Notes: generated by a model from the letters alone, not told the origin. Counted from the stretch's first letter, positions 8,062 to 18,534 are shown. The stretch: DNA of 64,000 nt from Bacteroidales bacterium (GCA_024710405.1 JANJUV010000018.1:47002-111001); one strand, 5' to 3'. A program made the numbers and translations.

Positions 8062-11000
8062 TTAGCGGCTGATGATTAATTTACTGTTGAGGATTCCTGA
8101 CACCCCATTTTTATCTTTAGCTGTCAACCTGTAAATGTACAATCCTCCGGGAAGCAAATTGCCTTTGTGGTCTCTGCCATTCCAAAATAACTGATCCGAT
8201 TGTCCGCCGGCACTGTTCACGCGCCCTTCGAGGCTGGCAACCCATTGCCCGTCAATCCTGAAAATATCGATGATTATGTCAAACTGTCCATTCAGTTTGT
8301 TGTGGTTAAACCTGAAGGATGTTTCATCAGTAAATGGATTGGGAATATTCATTAAACCCGAAAGATTTAAAGGAGCCAGTTCATCCAAAACAAACCAGGT
8401 TTCTGCTTCTGTGGAATTATTATGCAGATCCCAGGCTTTCAAACGGACAGTATGTTTCCCCTGAGGAAGTCCGTTCATTGGGAATAGTACTGTGCCATCC
8501 GTATAGCTATCTTTATCAGGGAAATAGTATTCGTTGAGAATATACTTGTTATTTGCTTCGTCATTTATTGTGAGTGTAATGTCGCGGCCGATGATATTTC
8601 CCAAATGGTTTATTCCCTGCGGATCGGCCAGTCGGGCGATTAAAACAGGATTGTCGCTGATTAAACCTCCTGTTTTAAAAGAAAAATCATTGATATAAAG
8701 TCCAACATTTGGCCCGTTTTGGTCGGGAACAATTTCTTCATCGGTGCCACCGACAATCAGGTTTTGATAAACACCAGAAGCATCGGTGAAACGAACTGTA
8801 TCAACCGCATAATAGCTTATCCGGCCTGATCCGTATTGAAAGCTGATATCTTTAGGCAACATGAATTCAAAACTAAACTCACCGTTAACAATACTTATTT
8901 GTCCCTGATACAATAATTTGTCAAAGTAGGAAATGTTCACTGGCTGACTGTTGTTGTCGTTTCCGAGAGTACGGTAGATCGATTTCTTGTCAAATACCTT
9001 TGGATACAGGTATCCGTTGAAGCCAACATCTGTCTGGCCGTTAGTTAGCACAATCTTACCGCTTATTTTTACATGTGACATGGCATTTATGGTGTCGGGC
9101 TCGAGACCGGCCTGTATTGAATTGAATGTTGTTGTAACAACTCTTTTGACAGGAGATACAAGGCGAAGAGCCGGGTCACCAAGCAAAACAAAATTATAGA
9201 CGGAAGAACTTGGCGGGTTTTTGCTTGCACGCATCACATCACCCAAACGGGGCAGTTGCGGATTGTTGCTGCTAAACATGGCTTCATACAGTTTCTTGTT
9301 CAGCGCAAAGTTTGAATGTGCCCAGGCTAAACGGGTTGTGGTCATCAGGGCAACAGCACCGCCTCTGGGGTTAAGGATGAGTTTTTCACCTGCTGATTCG
9401 AAATGTGGGTCGTCGAAACGACTGAATTCGCAGGTTGCTGTTATGAATAGCGGCAATTGATTATAATTTGAAAGCCCGATAATGTCATTCACCGGGAATA
9501 CGCGCTCATCTGTAAGCCCGTTTACTCCGCCGTGACCAGTATAGTTAACAATAAGTTGTCCTTTGCTGATCAGGTCAATCAATTTGGTATTGGCTTGAGG
9601 ATAGCGGTGACCTCCAGGCACTGATACCTGCTGGTAATTGTCGAGGTAGAGTTTTTTTATATTCAGTACGTTTCTGGCTGTATCAACTACTTTGGACAAC
9701 GACTCAGCCTGATCAAGGTGCAGGTTGTTGTCCTGATCGTCTGCAACGAACAGAATCTCGTTTCGCCATCCCTGCATTACTTCTTTGGTATTGCTCAGAT
9801 AGGAGCGTATTTTTCCGACCATTGAGGCGGCTTCTTCGGCTGTTCGCACAGGGAGTCTGCCGATGCCAAGATCAACAGCACCTGTCATATTAAAACCTTC
9901 ATCGTATCCGAGCAATCCGAAGAAATCATCACTCACAAAACTTCCTGTTTGTGTCAGAGAATTTTTCGACTGGTATGTCGGAACAAAATTTGTGTTCTCG
10001 TCAAGGCGGTTTTTATAATCATAAGAAGCATCGCCAAACAGCAGCAGGTAGCGCATCCCTCCGTTGGTCCTCAAATGAAGCATCCGGGCAAAGTCGCGAA
10101 TAGCTGTTGCATCAGGCACACCAGATGCAAACTCATTGTATACATCCTTGAGGTTTACCACTCTGCTGATCAAACCTTCATCCAGAAAATGTATTTCTGA
10201 TAATTCAATCGCCTGCTCAAGAAAGTCGGGATGACAGATGATCAGCATATCACAGTCGGTAATTCCGTGCAGATTTTGATTGGGAATCTGCTGTGCTCCG
10301 AGAATGCTATGATATGCATCCGGTTCATGAATGATATAAGTCCGCAAACTGTCGGTGTGTGCAACAAACTCAAAACCACCCTGATATTTAGTAAAAGTAT
10401 GTTTGACAGGCCTGAGGGGATCAGTGATCTCCCATAAATCATAGTTGTTCGATGTTGCATTTGCTGTGAACCGGGTGATGTTTCCATCGCCGATAACAGT
10501 GTAGTCCCTGAACTCGAGCTGCCCGCCTCTGAAGGTAATGTTTCTCCAGGCATTCAACCTGATATAGTTCAGCCATCCTCTGGACCCTATATCGTTGGCA
10601 TGGAACCTGACCTTTATTTCGATGTCAGGGCTTTGTGGGAAAAATGTCAATGTTTTGGTGCTTTCGCGGGCAAAGGTCGACTGATTGACAAGCAGTTTCG
10701 TCATTACATCCTGATCGATAACCAGACTGTCGTTGATCCACACACTGTAAGCTACATCTTCTGTGACGGATCTGCCGATATATTGTATTTGAAAGTAGAC
10801 AGGCTCAGAGAACAGTATATCCGGAAAACTGAACAAGAAGGTTTTCTCACTGTCTGTATTATCGAAGCTTTCACCAAACCATTCTTTTCCGCTGAGCAAT
10901 AGGTTTTCCAATTCCTGCTCATGGTGTGCCATATCAACAAATTTTTCTGTTTCGCGGGTGACCTGACCTGTTGCCTGGTTTTTTTGTTGCAACCTTAGTC

Positions 11001-11898
11001 CGGGTGTGTCAGCTACAGTAAGAAAATAATAAAGGGTGTCGCTAAAAAGGTTTACCTGATGCTCGAAACGTCCGTTAAAAATATTGTATGGCCATTCAAC
11101 GGGTCCTTCAGCATAGAAAAGGATATAATCTGTTGGGTCGAAAACGTTGTCTTCCTGCCCGTGTACATAAATTGCATTTTCTTTCAAGTCATCAATACGG
11201 TCACGTGTGTTTGACTCAGGTAGCATTCCATTGCCGTTTCCGTAGATGCGGATGTTTCGCGGATCAATTGAGGCAGGTAAAATCCCTATTGCAGTTAACT
11301 GATCATAGCTTATTCGATGGATTCCTTGTTGGTTTACGGCCATTTTGTACCAGATACCCTTGTTCAGCACCGACTCGGAAGCGTAAGCAGGAGTTGGTTC
11401 TTCAGCTTTTAACTCAAAAACAGGTAAGGTGCGAAAATGTATCAGAAAGTGTCGAAGCCGTTCAAGGTTATGTCCGTTTTTGCGCATTGGAACAATGAGC
11501 AGTGAATGAATTCCGGTTTCACCCGGCAGATAAACCCGGAATTCGTTTCCAATAAGGTCTTCATCAGCGTATGGGTTTGCTCTGTCAATCGGAATAAGGT
11601 CGGTTTCGAGAATATCCAGTTGAACATCAGTTATTTTCAATCCCGATCCGTTCGGCAAAATTGCCTCAAAAACGGGCAAACTACCTGTTTCAGCTATCAG
11701 AATGGAACCGGTGAACTCAGGTATTCTGAATGTTTGTCCATTATTTGATCGGATATATTGATCAGCAGACCAGTGAATAGTGAATTCCACAGGTTCAGGA
11801 GTCAGATTTTCGTGCTGGCCAATAACCCGATTACTGATTATGGTGAAAGCAACCAGTACGATCAGAAGGATTATGTTATGAAGGTTAAATGTTTTCAT
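8062..11898 (-). CDS. PorU-type C25 cysteine peptidase, divergent second copy
   Basis: 1278 aa, signal peptide at residues 1-28. The Peptidase_C25 catalytic pair is present: His789 in NYTGHGGVNGL and Cys823 in FITATCEFSRFDD, 34 residues apart. A Big/immunoglobulin-like region follows, then a T9SS-type C-terminal domain (LMNIPNPFTDETSFRF to LPGGLYIYRLTA). PorU is the T9SS sortase that removes CTDs and attaches cargo to the surface. This copy has GVNGLTDERV after the catalytic His instead of the GxxGWxHER pattern of the upstream paralogue, so it looks like the diverged one. It lies 7 nt downstream of the other copy and upstream of porV. It could be a second sortase with a different CTD specificity; this is inference. 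Confidence 0.8.
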   Translation of the reverse strand: MKTFNLHNIILLIVLVAFTIISNRVIGQHENLTPEPVEFTIHWSADQYIRSNNGQTFRIPEFTGSILIAETGSLPVFEAILPNGSGLKITDVQLDILETDLIPIDRANPYADEDLIGNEFRVYLPGETGIHSLLIVPMRKNGHNLERLRHFLIHFRTLPVFELKAEEPTPAYASESVLNKGIWYKMAVNQQGIHRISYDQLTAIGILPASIDPRNIRIYGNGNGMLPESNTRDRIDDLKENAIYVHGQEDNVFDPTDYILFYAEGPVEWPYNIFNGRFEHQVNLFSDTLYYFLTVADTPGLRLQQKNQATGQVTRETEKFVDMAHHEQELENLLLSGKEWFGESFDNTDSEKTFLFSFPDILFSEPVYFQIQYIGRSVTEDVAYSVWINDSLVIDQDVMTKLLVNQSTFARESTKTLTFFPQSPDIEIKVRFHANDIGSRGWLNYIRLNAWRNITFRGGQLEFRDYTVIGDGNITRFTANATSNNYDLWEITDPLRPVKHTFTKYQGGFEFVAHTDSLRTYIIHEPDAYHSILGAQQIPNQNLHGITDCDMLIICHPDFLEQAIELSEIHFLDEGLISRVVNLKDVYNEFASGVPDATAIRDFARMLHLRTNGGMRYLLLFGDASYDYKNRLDENTNFVPTYQSKNSLTQTGSFVSDDFFGLLGYDEGFNMTGAVDLGIGRLPVRTAEEAASMVGKIRSYLSNTKEVMQGWRNEILFVADDQDNNLHLDQAESLSKVVDTARNVLNIKKLYLDNYQQVSVPGGHRYPQANTKLIDLISKGQLIVNYTGHGGVNGLTDERVFPVNDIIGLSNYNQLPLFITATCEFSRFDDPHFESAGEKLILNPRGGAVALMTTTRLAWAHSNFALNKKLYEAMFSSNNPQLPRLGDVMRASKNPPSSSVYNFVLLGDPALRLVSPVKRVVTTTFNSIQAGLEPDTINAMSHVKISGKIVLTNGQTDVGFNGYLYPKVFDKKSIYRTLGNDNNSQPVNISYFDKLLYQGQISIVNGEFSFEFMLPKDISFQYGSGRISYYAVDTVRFTDASGVYQNLIVGGTDEEIVPDQNGPNVGLYINDFSFKTGGLISDNPVLIARLADPQGINHLGNIIGRDITLTINDEANNKYILNEYYFPDKDSYTDGTVLFPMNGLPQGKHTVRLKAWDLHNNSTEAETWFVLDELAPLNLSGLMNIPNPFTDETSFRFNHNKLNGQFDIIIDIFRIDGQWVASLEGRVNSAGGQSDQLFWNGRDHKGNLLPGGLYIYRLTAKDKNGVSGILNSKLIISR

Positions 11899-11905
11899 GG
11901 CCAGA

Positions 11906-14900
11906 TTAATTAGGCATATAGATCAATTTTGATTGTATTTCACCCACCATACCATCTTCGGTAGTCACTTTCAGACGGTAAAGATACAAACCTTTGCCCA
12001 GTAAATCACCTTGTGCTGTGCGCCCATCCCAGTCAATGGGTTCAGAGCGGAAAGCAGATGGGGTGATATTGCGGGTTATTTTTGTAATGGTGCGCCCCGT
12101 AAGATCATAAACAATTAACTCAACTGATAGTTCCTTTCCTGTCTGGTTGTGGTTAAAAACAAAACTCGTTCGTTCACTGAAAGGATTCGGGAAGTTAATC
12201 AGGTTTTCAAGCTTGATCGAATTGCCCGGTACAACAACAAAATCGATGGTGGCTTCGGATGAATTGTTAAATACGTCCCAAACCTTAAGTTTCAGGCTAT
12301 GATGACCTGGTTTCAGGTTTCTGAATGGGTAACGAATACTTCCGCTGGCCTGACGGTTTATTTCTCCCTCATAGAATTCGTTGATTACCGTAGTTGAACT
12401 GGTGGCTCCTGAAAGGGTGGCAACAATGTCGTGTCCGATGCCCGTTCCTGTTGTGTTGATTCCGTTTTCATCATCAATATAAGCAAGTAGTATGGGGTTT
12501 TCGTTGGTCATGCCACCCGGGACAAAAGTAGTATCGTTGATAAACAAACGAATCAATGGTCCCTGATCATCAGATGTGCTGTTTTCGTTGAAGCCTCCGA
12601 TAACAATGTTTTCGTGGTATCCGGCTGCATCCGAATTCAGGTCTGTGGCATAATAACTGATTCTTCCGGGTCCGTATGTGTAGGCGATATCTTTGGGAAG
12701 CATAAATGAGAACTCAAAAGAGCCGTCAGTTATCTCAGCCTTACCGTTGTATATGATGCTGTTGAACAGATAGAATTCTTGTGGATATCCGTTTTCATCT
12801 CCTTTTGTGCTGATCTCTGAGGCTTTGTCAAAAACAGTGGTATAGAGGACTCCATTGTATTGTGACAGAGCAGTTCCGTTGTCATCAGCAACATACCCTT
12901 TGATCGTGACCACATCCAGAGCTTTCAGGGTGTCGGGTTGTTGTCCAATTGGGTTTCCATTGATATGTGTAGTTATCACTTTGTTATGTGGCAACGCCAG
13001 TTGCAGGGCAGGATCACCAAGCAGCACAAACTTTCTGTCGTTCGCATCGCCTCTGAGTTTTGATCGCCGGATTACATCACCAAAACGAGGATACTCTCCA
13101 TTGTTTTTCGAGAACAGGTTATCTTTGAAAATAGCAAGATTTAATATCCGGTTAGCAGACGCATAGGTTGCGCGGGCCGTTGTAAACATGGCAATTGCAC
13201 CGCCTTTGGGATTCAGTATTACCATTTCGCCTGCAGAGGTTCGCTGCGCATCGTCATAGCGGCTGAATTCACAGGTAGCTGTAATAAACACAGGCATATT
13301 GTCATAATTAGTCCATCCATTGATATCAGCGATTTCCAGAAATCTCTCGTGCCCCCAGCCAACTTCTCCGCCATGTCCGGAATAGTTCATGATCAGCGTG
13401 CCTTTGTCCATCCTTTTGTTTATGGCATTATTTACATCAGGAGCTTTCTGGCCTGATGGTGTTGCAATTTGCTGGTAGGCGTCAAGATAAATTTTATCGA
13501 AATTTATTGCCCTGACAGTTGAATCTATTTGTCTGTAAAGATATTCGGCATCACTGAGGTGCAGGTTCCCATCACTGTCATCTGAAACAAAAGTGATCAT
13601 GTTTCGCCAGGGACCGTGCACTTTGTCTGATGAACTGGTATAGTGGAACACTTTGTCAACCATTTGTCGTGCCTCTTCAATACTGCTGACAGGTAGTCTG
13701 CCTATTCCAATATCAAGCAGGTCAGCCGTATTGCCTCCTTCACCGTCATCCAGATAGCCGTAGTAATCGTCAGAAGCAATTGAGCTTACAATATTCAATG
13801 AGGGAAGCGACTGCCAGGTGGGTACGTAATTGCTGTTGCCGGGTAAAATATCCTTGTAATCAAATGAAGCGTCACCAAAAAGAAGCAAGTAACGGATTTG
13901 TTTTCCGGGGCTGCTGTCTTTGTAAAGCATACGCATGAAATCTCGAATGGCTGTGATGTCCTGAGCCCCGCTCGAAAATTCGTTATAGATGGGTTGAGGA
14001 GTGGTTACAAAAACATTCAGTCCGCTTCGGGTGCGGTGAAAATCTGCGAGCCTGTTCGCCTCTTCGATAAAGTCAGAATGACTGATAATTACATAATCAA
14101 TGTTACGCAGACCATGAAGGTTCTGATTGTCCACTTTTCCTAATGGTTCAACGGTCATAAATGAACTTCCGTCAAAAGCAATAAACTGCCTGATTGAGTC
14201 GGAAGGAGAGAGAAAACTAAGGTTGTTGTCTTGTACATTTGTTTGCACCTGAAAGGGATTAGTGGGTATGGTGATGTCCCATACACGCACTTGCTGACCA
14301 GCACCACTTATGGTAAACCTATTTGTGCCGCCTGTGAGCACAGCCTGTGGATTTCTGAATTGCAGCTGAGGACCGTCAAAATATAGCTGACGCCATAAAT
14401 TTATGCTGATATAGTCGAGCCATCCTCTTGATGATGAGACGCTTCGCTGATATCTGAGCTTTATCTCCTGATTTCCGGATAATGGAATAAACTTAAACTC
14501 GGTTCTTTTGTCTTTGGCGAAGCTGTATCCCGTTTGGGTTGTTGTCTCCATATTCAGTGAAGCTTTCTGTTCGCCATTGGCATCGAAAACAAAAACTGCC
14601 GGATTAAAGTTTCTTGATGCTACTTCACTTACAACAAATGCCTCTTTGGAGGAATTTACATTGGAAAAAGGAAAAGTAAAAGTTCGTTCGAGGGTAACAT
14701 CAAACAACTCACCATACCAGGTTCGTCCCGTGTTTGTGAGGTTATACAAGTCGTCCTGATGCAAGGCATAATCAAGAAAATCATTCACAACAGTTTCGGT
14801 GTTGCCCGTATGATTTTGAATCTGTATACGTTTGCCGGAGCCAAGGTCGGATGTTATGAAATAATAACTATAATCGTCATAATAGTTGTTCCTGTGGTAA

Positions 14901-15712
14901 AAGTATCCGTTAAAGGGATTGTATTTCCATGTCAATGGCCCTTCAGCAAACATAAGGACGTAATCATTCTGATCGAATTTTCCGTCTTCTTCGCCCACAA
15001 CCTGAATCGGGATCTCTGCGAGGTCATCAATTCTGGGTTCATTATTTTTTTCGGGCAAAGGAGCTCCACCATTGCCAAAAACACGGATGTTTCTGGGATT
15101 GACCGTTGCCGGATTAATTCCCAGAGCCTGAAGTTCAGAGTATCCGATACGATACATGCCGGTTTTGCTGATCCTGAATTTATGCCAGTTACCTGTTGCC
15201 AGAATTGATTGTGTGGCATATTTTACGGCAGTTGTATTTTCTCTCTTATTATCCGGACTGAGTTTAATGTTGGCTGTAAATGAAATCAGCCTTTCGGTTT
15301 TGTTCTCCTTCTGGATAAACCTCAGTGGTGTGACAAATATGTTGAGGACAATACGGTCGCGTGTGCGGCTGATGTTGTACGTATATATAAAGGTGTTCCC
15401 CACAGAAATTTGTTTGGCGATTTCTTGTTCCCTCTCAGGGACTAATTCGGTTACCAGATCATCAAGTACTAATTCGGCTTTCAGATGTTCATCGTGAACA
15501 TCAAGCTGGATATGGAACAAAGGAGTTCTTGAGTCGTACAGGTCAAATGAGGCACCAATAAAATTAAGCCTTGAAGTGGTTTCATAGCCATCCATCTTCA
15601 GGCTGTCCGGTTCTGACCATTCTATCTTGTACTTACCAGTATATAAAACTTCCTGTGCATGAGCGATGCCCGATAATAACAGTACAGAAAACAACAATAA
15701 TGATAATTTCAT
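11906..15712 (-). CDS. porU: T9SS sortase PorU (C25 peptidase)
   Basis: 1268 aa from the ATG at 15712, where a signal peptide begins (MKLSLLLFSV to GIAHAQ); the in-frame start nine codons upstream is less likely. C25 catalytic residues are His780 in NYSGHGGEVGWGHER and Cys814 in FITATCEFSRYDD. The GxxGWxHER pattern after the His is the usual PorU form, so this copy is the better porU orthologue candidate. The C-terminus has a CTD-like domain (LINFPNPFSERTSFVF; LLGKGLYLYRLKV). Role: sortase cleaving T9SS C-terminal signals and transferring cargo to the cell surface with PorV. It heads the minus-strand run porU, porU-like, porV. Confidence 0.87.
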   Translation of the reverse strand: MKLSLLLFSVLLLSGIAHAQEVLYTGKYKIEWSEPDSLKMDGYETTSRLNFIGASFDLYDSRTPLFHIQLDVHDEHLKAELVLDDLVTELVPEREQEIAKQISVGNTFIYTYNISRTRDRIVLNIFVTPLRFIQKENKTERLISFTANIKLSPDNKRENTTAVKYATQSILATGNWHKFRISKTGMYRIGYSELQALGINPATVNPRNIRVFGNGGAPLPEKNNEPRIDDLAEIPIQVVGEEDGKFDQNDYVLMFAEGPLTWKYNPFNGYFYHRNNYYDDYSYYFITSDLGSGKRIQIQNHTGNTETVVNDFLDYALHQDDLYNLTNTGRTWYGELFDVTLERTFTFPFSNVNSSKEAFVVSEVASRNFNPAVFVFDANGEQKASLNMETTTQTGYSFAKDKRTEFKFIPLSGNQEIKLRYQRSVSSSRGWLDYISINLWRQLYFDGPQLQFRNPQAVLTGGTNRFTISGAGQQVRVWDITIPTNPFQVQTNVQDNNLSFLSPSDSIRQFIAFDGSSFMTVEPLGKVDNQNLHGLRNIDYVIISHSDFIEEANRLADFHRTRSGLNVFVTTPQPIYNEFSSGAQDITAIRDFMRMLYKDSSPGKQIRYLLLFGDASFDYKDILPGNSNYVPTWQSLPSLNIVSSIASDDYYGYLDDGEGGNTADLLDIGIGRLPVSSIEEARQMVDKVFHYTSSSDKVHGPWRNMITFVSDDSDGNLHLSDAEYLYRQIDSTVRAINFDKIYLDAYQQIATPSGQKAPDVNNAINKRMDKGTLIMNYSGHGGEVGWGHERFLEIADINGWTNYDNMPVFITATCEFSRYDDAQRTSAGEMVILNPKGGAIAMFTTARATYASANRILNLAIFKDNLFSKNNGEYPRFGDVIRRSKLRGDANDRKFVLLGDPALQLALPHNKVITTHINGNPIGQQPDTLKALDVVTIKGYVADDNGTALSQYNGVLYTTVFDKASEISTKGDENGYPQEFYLFNSIIYNGKAEITDGSFEFSFMLPKDIAYTYGPGRISYYATDLNSDAAGYHENIVIGGFNENSTSDDQGPLIRLFINDTTFVPGGMTNENPILLAYIDDENGINTTGTGIGHDIVATLSGATSSTTVINEFYEGEINRQASGSIRYPFRNLKPGHHSLKLKVWDVFNNSSEATIDFVVVPGNSIKLENLINFPNPFSERTSFVFNHNQTGKELSVELIVYDLTGRTITKITRNITPSAFRSEPIDWDGRTAQGDLLGKGLYLYRLKVTTEDGMVGEIQSKLIYMPN

Positions 15713-15793
15713 GGTGTGGTGGTTGTTATTTCTTGCCAATAATTCGATCCTCAGACCTGAATGAATAACTGGTTTTGTTTTAAGCTGGCTCTA

Positions 15794-15801
15794 CAAACGT
15801 A
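15794..15801 (-). promoter_or_regulatory. Possible -7 element for the porU-porV run
   Basis: TACGTTTG on the minus strand (15801-15794) fits TAnnTTTG. The only upstream TTG is 24 nt away, longer than usual, so the -33 match is poor. It is the best candidate in the 270-nt divergent region between porU and the porP-like gene. Confidence 0.3.
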
Positions 15802-15982
15802 GCAATTTTTGCTTAAACATAATTGCAACAAAAAAATGTTTCGACACCAACTGCTTTGAGTCTATCAACGAAATCCTCCGGAAAATATTGCTGTGAGAAG
15901 TTTTTCTTAAACAAATGTTATTTCGTAATGAAAATCGTTGTATCATTGTACGCCATTTCGCAACCAAAACTATAACAGATCA

Positions 15983-16990
15983 ATGTTGAAAAAGTTTGTT
16001 ATTATCATCTTTTGCGTATTGATGGCCGGGGTTACAAACCGGCTATTTGCGCAAGACCCGGCCTTTTCTCAGTTTTATGCGAATCCTCTTTTTTTGAATC
16101 CGGCGCTTACCGGGTCCACTGAATGCGGAAGGATTCATCTGAACTACAGGAATCAATGGCCTTCGCTAAGCAATGCATTCATAACTTATGCTGCAAGTTA
16201 CGATCAAAGTATTCCGGGAATCAACAGCGGTATCGGTCTAATGTTTATGAACGATCAGCAGGGTGACGGAGCCTACAACAGAACATCAGTCGGAGGCTAC
16301 TATGCCTACAATTTGAAAGTAAGTGAGCCTGTTGTGGTTAGCTTTGGCGTCAAAGGGGCCTACTATCAGGAGAAACTGGATTGGAACAAATTTATATTTG
16401 CCGACCAGATTAATCCTACTACAGGCCAGATTTCTGATATCAGCAGTGAGACACCACCTTCCAAGACAAACGTAACAGCAATAGATTTCGGTGCTGGTCT
16501 TATGATGGGATATCTTGACAAACTTTTTGTTGGTGTTGGTGTTGATCACCTGACCGAGCCCGATTTGTCATTTTATGATAACTCGGAAAACAAAATGCCG
16601 ATGAAGATTACTGCGCATGCCGGTACCATGATCAATGCCACCGAAGGCACCTTCGGAGGCTATTATCAGGGCGACATAATGCTTCAGCCAAACATATTAT
16701 ACCAGCAGCAGGGAAAATTTCAGCAGTTGAACTTCGGTTTATATGTGAACAAGTATCCATTTGTCATTGGCACCTGGTTCAGACATAATTTTGATAATGC
16801 TGATGCTGCAATCATTCTGGTTGGACTTCATTACGACAACTTCAGGTTTGGTTACAGCTATGATTACACCATGTCAAAACTAGGTGGCGCCAGCGGGGGT
16901 GCTCATGAAATTTCTTTTGCATGGGAGTTCTGTGTATATAAAGAACCGTCAAGAAGACGCATCAGGGCAATAAATTCACCCTCTTTTTAG
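15983..16990 (+). CDS. PorP/SprF family T9SS membrane protein
   Basis: 335 aa from the ATG at 15983, which starts a signal peptide (MLKKFVIIIF to RLFAQ). Diagnostic PorP/SprF motifs are DPAFSQFYANPLFLNPALTG at the mature N-terminus, YRNQWPSL, YDQSIPG and SGIGLMFMNDQQGDG, then barrel strands to FGYSYDYTMSKLGG and GAHEISFAWEF. Members anchor T9SS ring components or individual cargo at the outer membrane. It lies 40 nt upstream of gldJ on the same strand, diverging from porU, which fits a T9SS core or adhesin-specific role. Confidence 0.88.
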   Translation: MLKKFVIIIFCVLMAGVTNRLFAQDPAFSQFYANPLFLNPALTGSTECGRIHLNYRNQWPSLSNAFITYAASYDQSIPGINSGIGLMFMNDQQGDGAYNRTSVGGYYAYNLKVSEPVVVSFGVKGAYYQEKLDWNKFIFADQINPTTGQISDISSETPPSKTNVTAIDFGAGLMMGYLDKLFVGVGVDHLTEPDLSFYDNSENKMPMKITAHAGTMINATEGTFGGYYQGDIMLQPNILYQQQGKFQQLNFGLYVNKYPFVIGTWFRHNFDNADAAIILVGLHYDNFRFGYSYDYTMSKLGGASGGAHEISFAWEFCVYKEPSRRRIRAINSPSF

Positions 16991-17030
16991 TTATTAAAAA
17001 TCTAACATTATTTTCAAAACGTAAATAAAA

Positions 17031-18512
17031 ATGTTCAGAATCAACAAATTACTAACAGTTGCCATGCTGCTTGCCTCTGCAGCAGTCATAAGTTCCTGCA
17101 ACAAAAAAGCTGTTTCGCCTACAACAGGTTGGAAGTATAATGATCCCAAATCTGGCGGATTTGAAGTTGCACAGTCGAAGGAGCAGATTACGGCTCCCGG
17201 TCTCATCGCTATTGAGGGCGGAACTTTTGTCATGGGCGGAACCTACGAGGATCTGATGTATGACTGGAACAATATGCCCCGCAGAGTAACCGTTTCTTCA
17301 TTCTACATGGATCAGACTGAAGTCAGTAATGTAGCATACCTTGAGTATATATACTGGTTAAACAGGGTTTTCGGACAAGATTACCCTGCAGTAGTACAAA
17401 AGGCCCTGCCTGATACATTGGTGTGGCGCAACCGGTTGGCCTACAATGAGCCATTGGTTGAGATCTATTTCCGCCATCCGTCTTATCATGACTATCCTGT
17501 GGTTGGTGTAAGTTGGTTACAAGCCAATGATTATGCGAACTGGAGGACAGACAGAGTTAACGAAAATCTGCTGATCAGAGCTGGAGTGCTTGATTTTGAT
17601 CCTGATCAGAAAAATGAGAACAACTTTAATACGGAAGCATATCTTGCCGGACAGTATGAAGGACTCATCAAGGAAGGCAAAGAGGATCTTGATCCCAGTG
17701 GGTCTGGTGTCCGTAATGTCCGCTTTGAAGACGGCCTGATGGTCCCCCGCTACCGTCTGCCCACCGAAGCCGAATGGGAATATGCAGCACTCGGACTCGT
17801 TGGAAACACACTTTATGAGAGGGTTGTAGAACGCAGGGTTTATCCCTGGAATGGTGATGGTCTCAGAACAGATGACCGCAGATATTATGGCAGCTTTGTT
17901 GCTAACTTCAAAAGAGGCCCCGGAGATTATATGGGCGTTGCAGGAAACCTGAATGATGGTGCTGACCTGCCTGCACCAGTTGGCTCATATTGGCCCAATG
18001 ATTACGGCCTCTATAACATGGCCGGCAACGTAGCCGAATGGGTGTTGGATATCTACAGGCCGCTTTCGTTTGAAGATGTACATGACTACAATCCGTTCCG
18101 CGGAAACATATTTGTGAATAAAGCCAAGGATGCAGATGGATTCCTGGCCCAGAAAGATTCACTCGGACGTATGCGGTATACCGAAGTTACACCCGAAGAA
18201 GCAGCAAATCGCAAAAATTACCGCAAAGGTAATGTTGTGAACTATGCCGATGGCGACTATATGTCGACTATCCAGAGCGACTGGCTCAGTGGTGTTGATG
18301 ATCCGAGTTCAACTGAGAAAATGTATGATTATGGCGTTACAACGCTTATAAGTGATAAATCCAGAGTTTATAAAGGCGGCTCCTGGGCTGACAGGGCATA
18401 TTTTATGAGTCCCGGCGTCAGAAGATTCCTCAATGAAGATGAAGCCTCTTCTTCAATCGGTTTCCGCTGTGCCATGAACAAAGTAGGAAGCCCGTTAGGC
18501 AGCGCCAAATAA
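17031..18512 (+). CDS. gldJ: T9SS/gliding lipoprotein GldJ (SUMF1/FGE-like fold)
   Basis: 493 aa. The lipoprotein signal ends at Cys23 (AAVISSC). The body is a formylglycine-generating-enzyme-like (SUMF1) fold: LIAIEGGTFVMGG, RRVTVSSFYMDQTEVSN, YPVVGVSWLQANDYANW, RLPTEAEWEYAALG, YNMAGNVAEWVLD and RVYKGGSWADRA. The NDPKSGGFEV segment after the lipobox is typical of GldJ. GldJ stabilises the outer-membrane T9SS ring lipoprotein GldK/PorK and is needed for secretion; SUMF1-fold Gld proteins are structural, not enzymes. In Flavobacterium johnsoniae gldJ neighbours porU and porV, as here. A strong terminator follows at 18535. Confidence 0.87.
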   Translation: MFRINKLLTVAMLLASAAVISSCNKKAVSPTTGWKYNDPKSGGFEVAQSKEQITAPGLIAIEGGTFVMGGTYEDLMYDWNNMPRRVTVSSFYMDQTEVSNVAYLEYIYWLNRVFGQDYPAVVQKALPDTLVWRNRLAYNEPLVEIYFRHPSYHDYPVVGVSWLQANDYANWRTDRVNENLLIRAGVLDFDPDQKNENNFNTEAYLAGQYEGLIKEGKEDLDPSGSGVRNVRFEDGLMVPRYRLPTEAEWEYAALGLVGNTLYERVVERRVYPWNGDGLRTDDRRYYGSFVANFKRGPGDYMGVAGNLNDGADLPAPVGSYWPNDYGLYNMAGNVAEWVLDIYRPLSFEDVHDYNPFRGNIFVNKAKDADGFLAQKDSLGRMRYTEVTPEEAANRKNYRKGNVVNYADGDYMSTIQSDWLSGVDDPSSTEKMYDYGVTTLISDKSRVYKGGSWADRAYFMSPGVRRFLNEDEASSSIGFRCAMNKVGSPLGSAK

Positions 18513-18534
18513 GCCTTTAGTGAAGGTGTTTGAA

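Noticed and set aside
14759..15208. 149-residue frame on the plus strand inside porU
   Set aside because: It is the antisense shadow of a long coding region with clear catalytic motifs; its composition is not protein-like.
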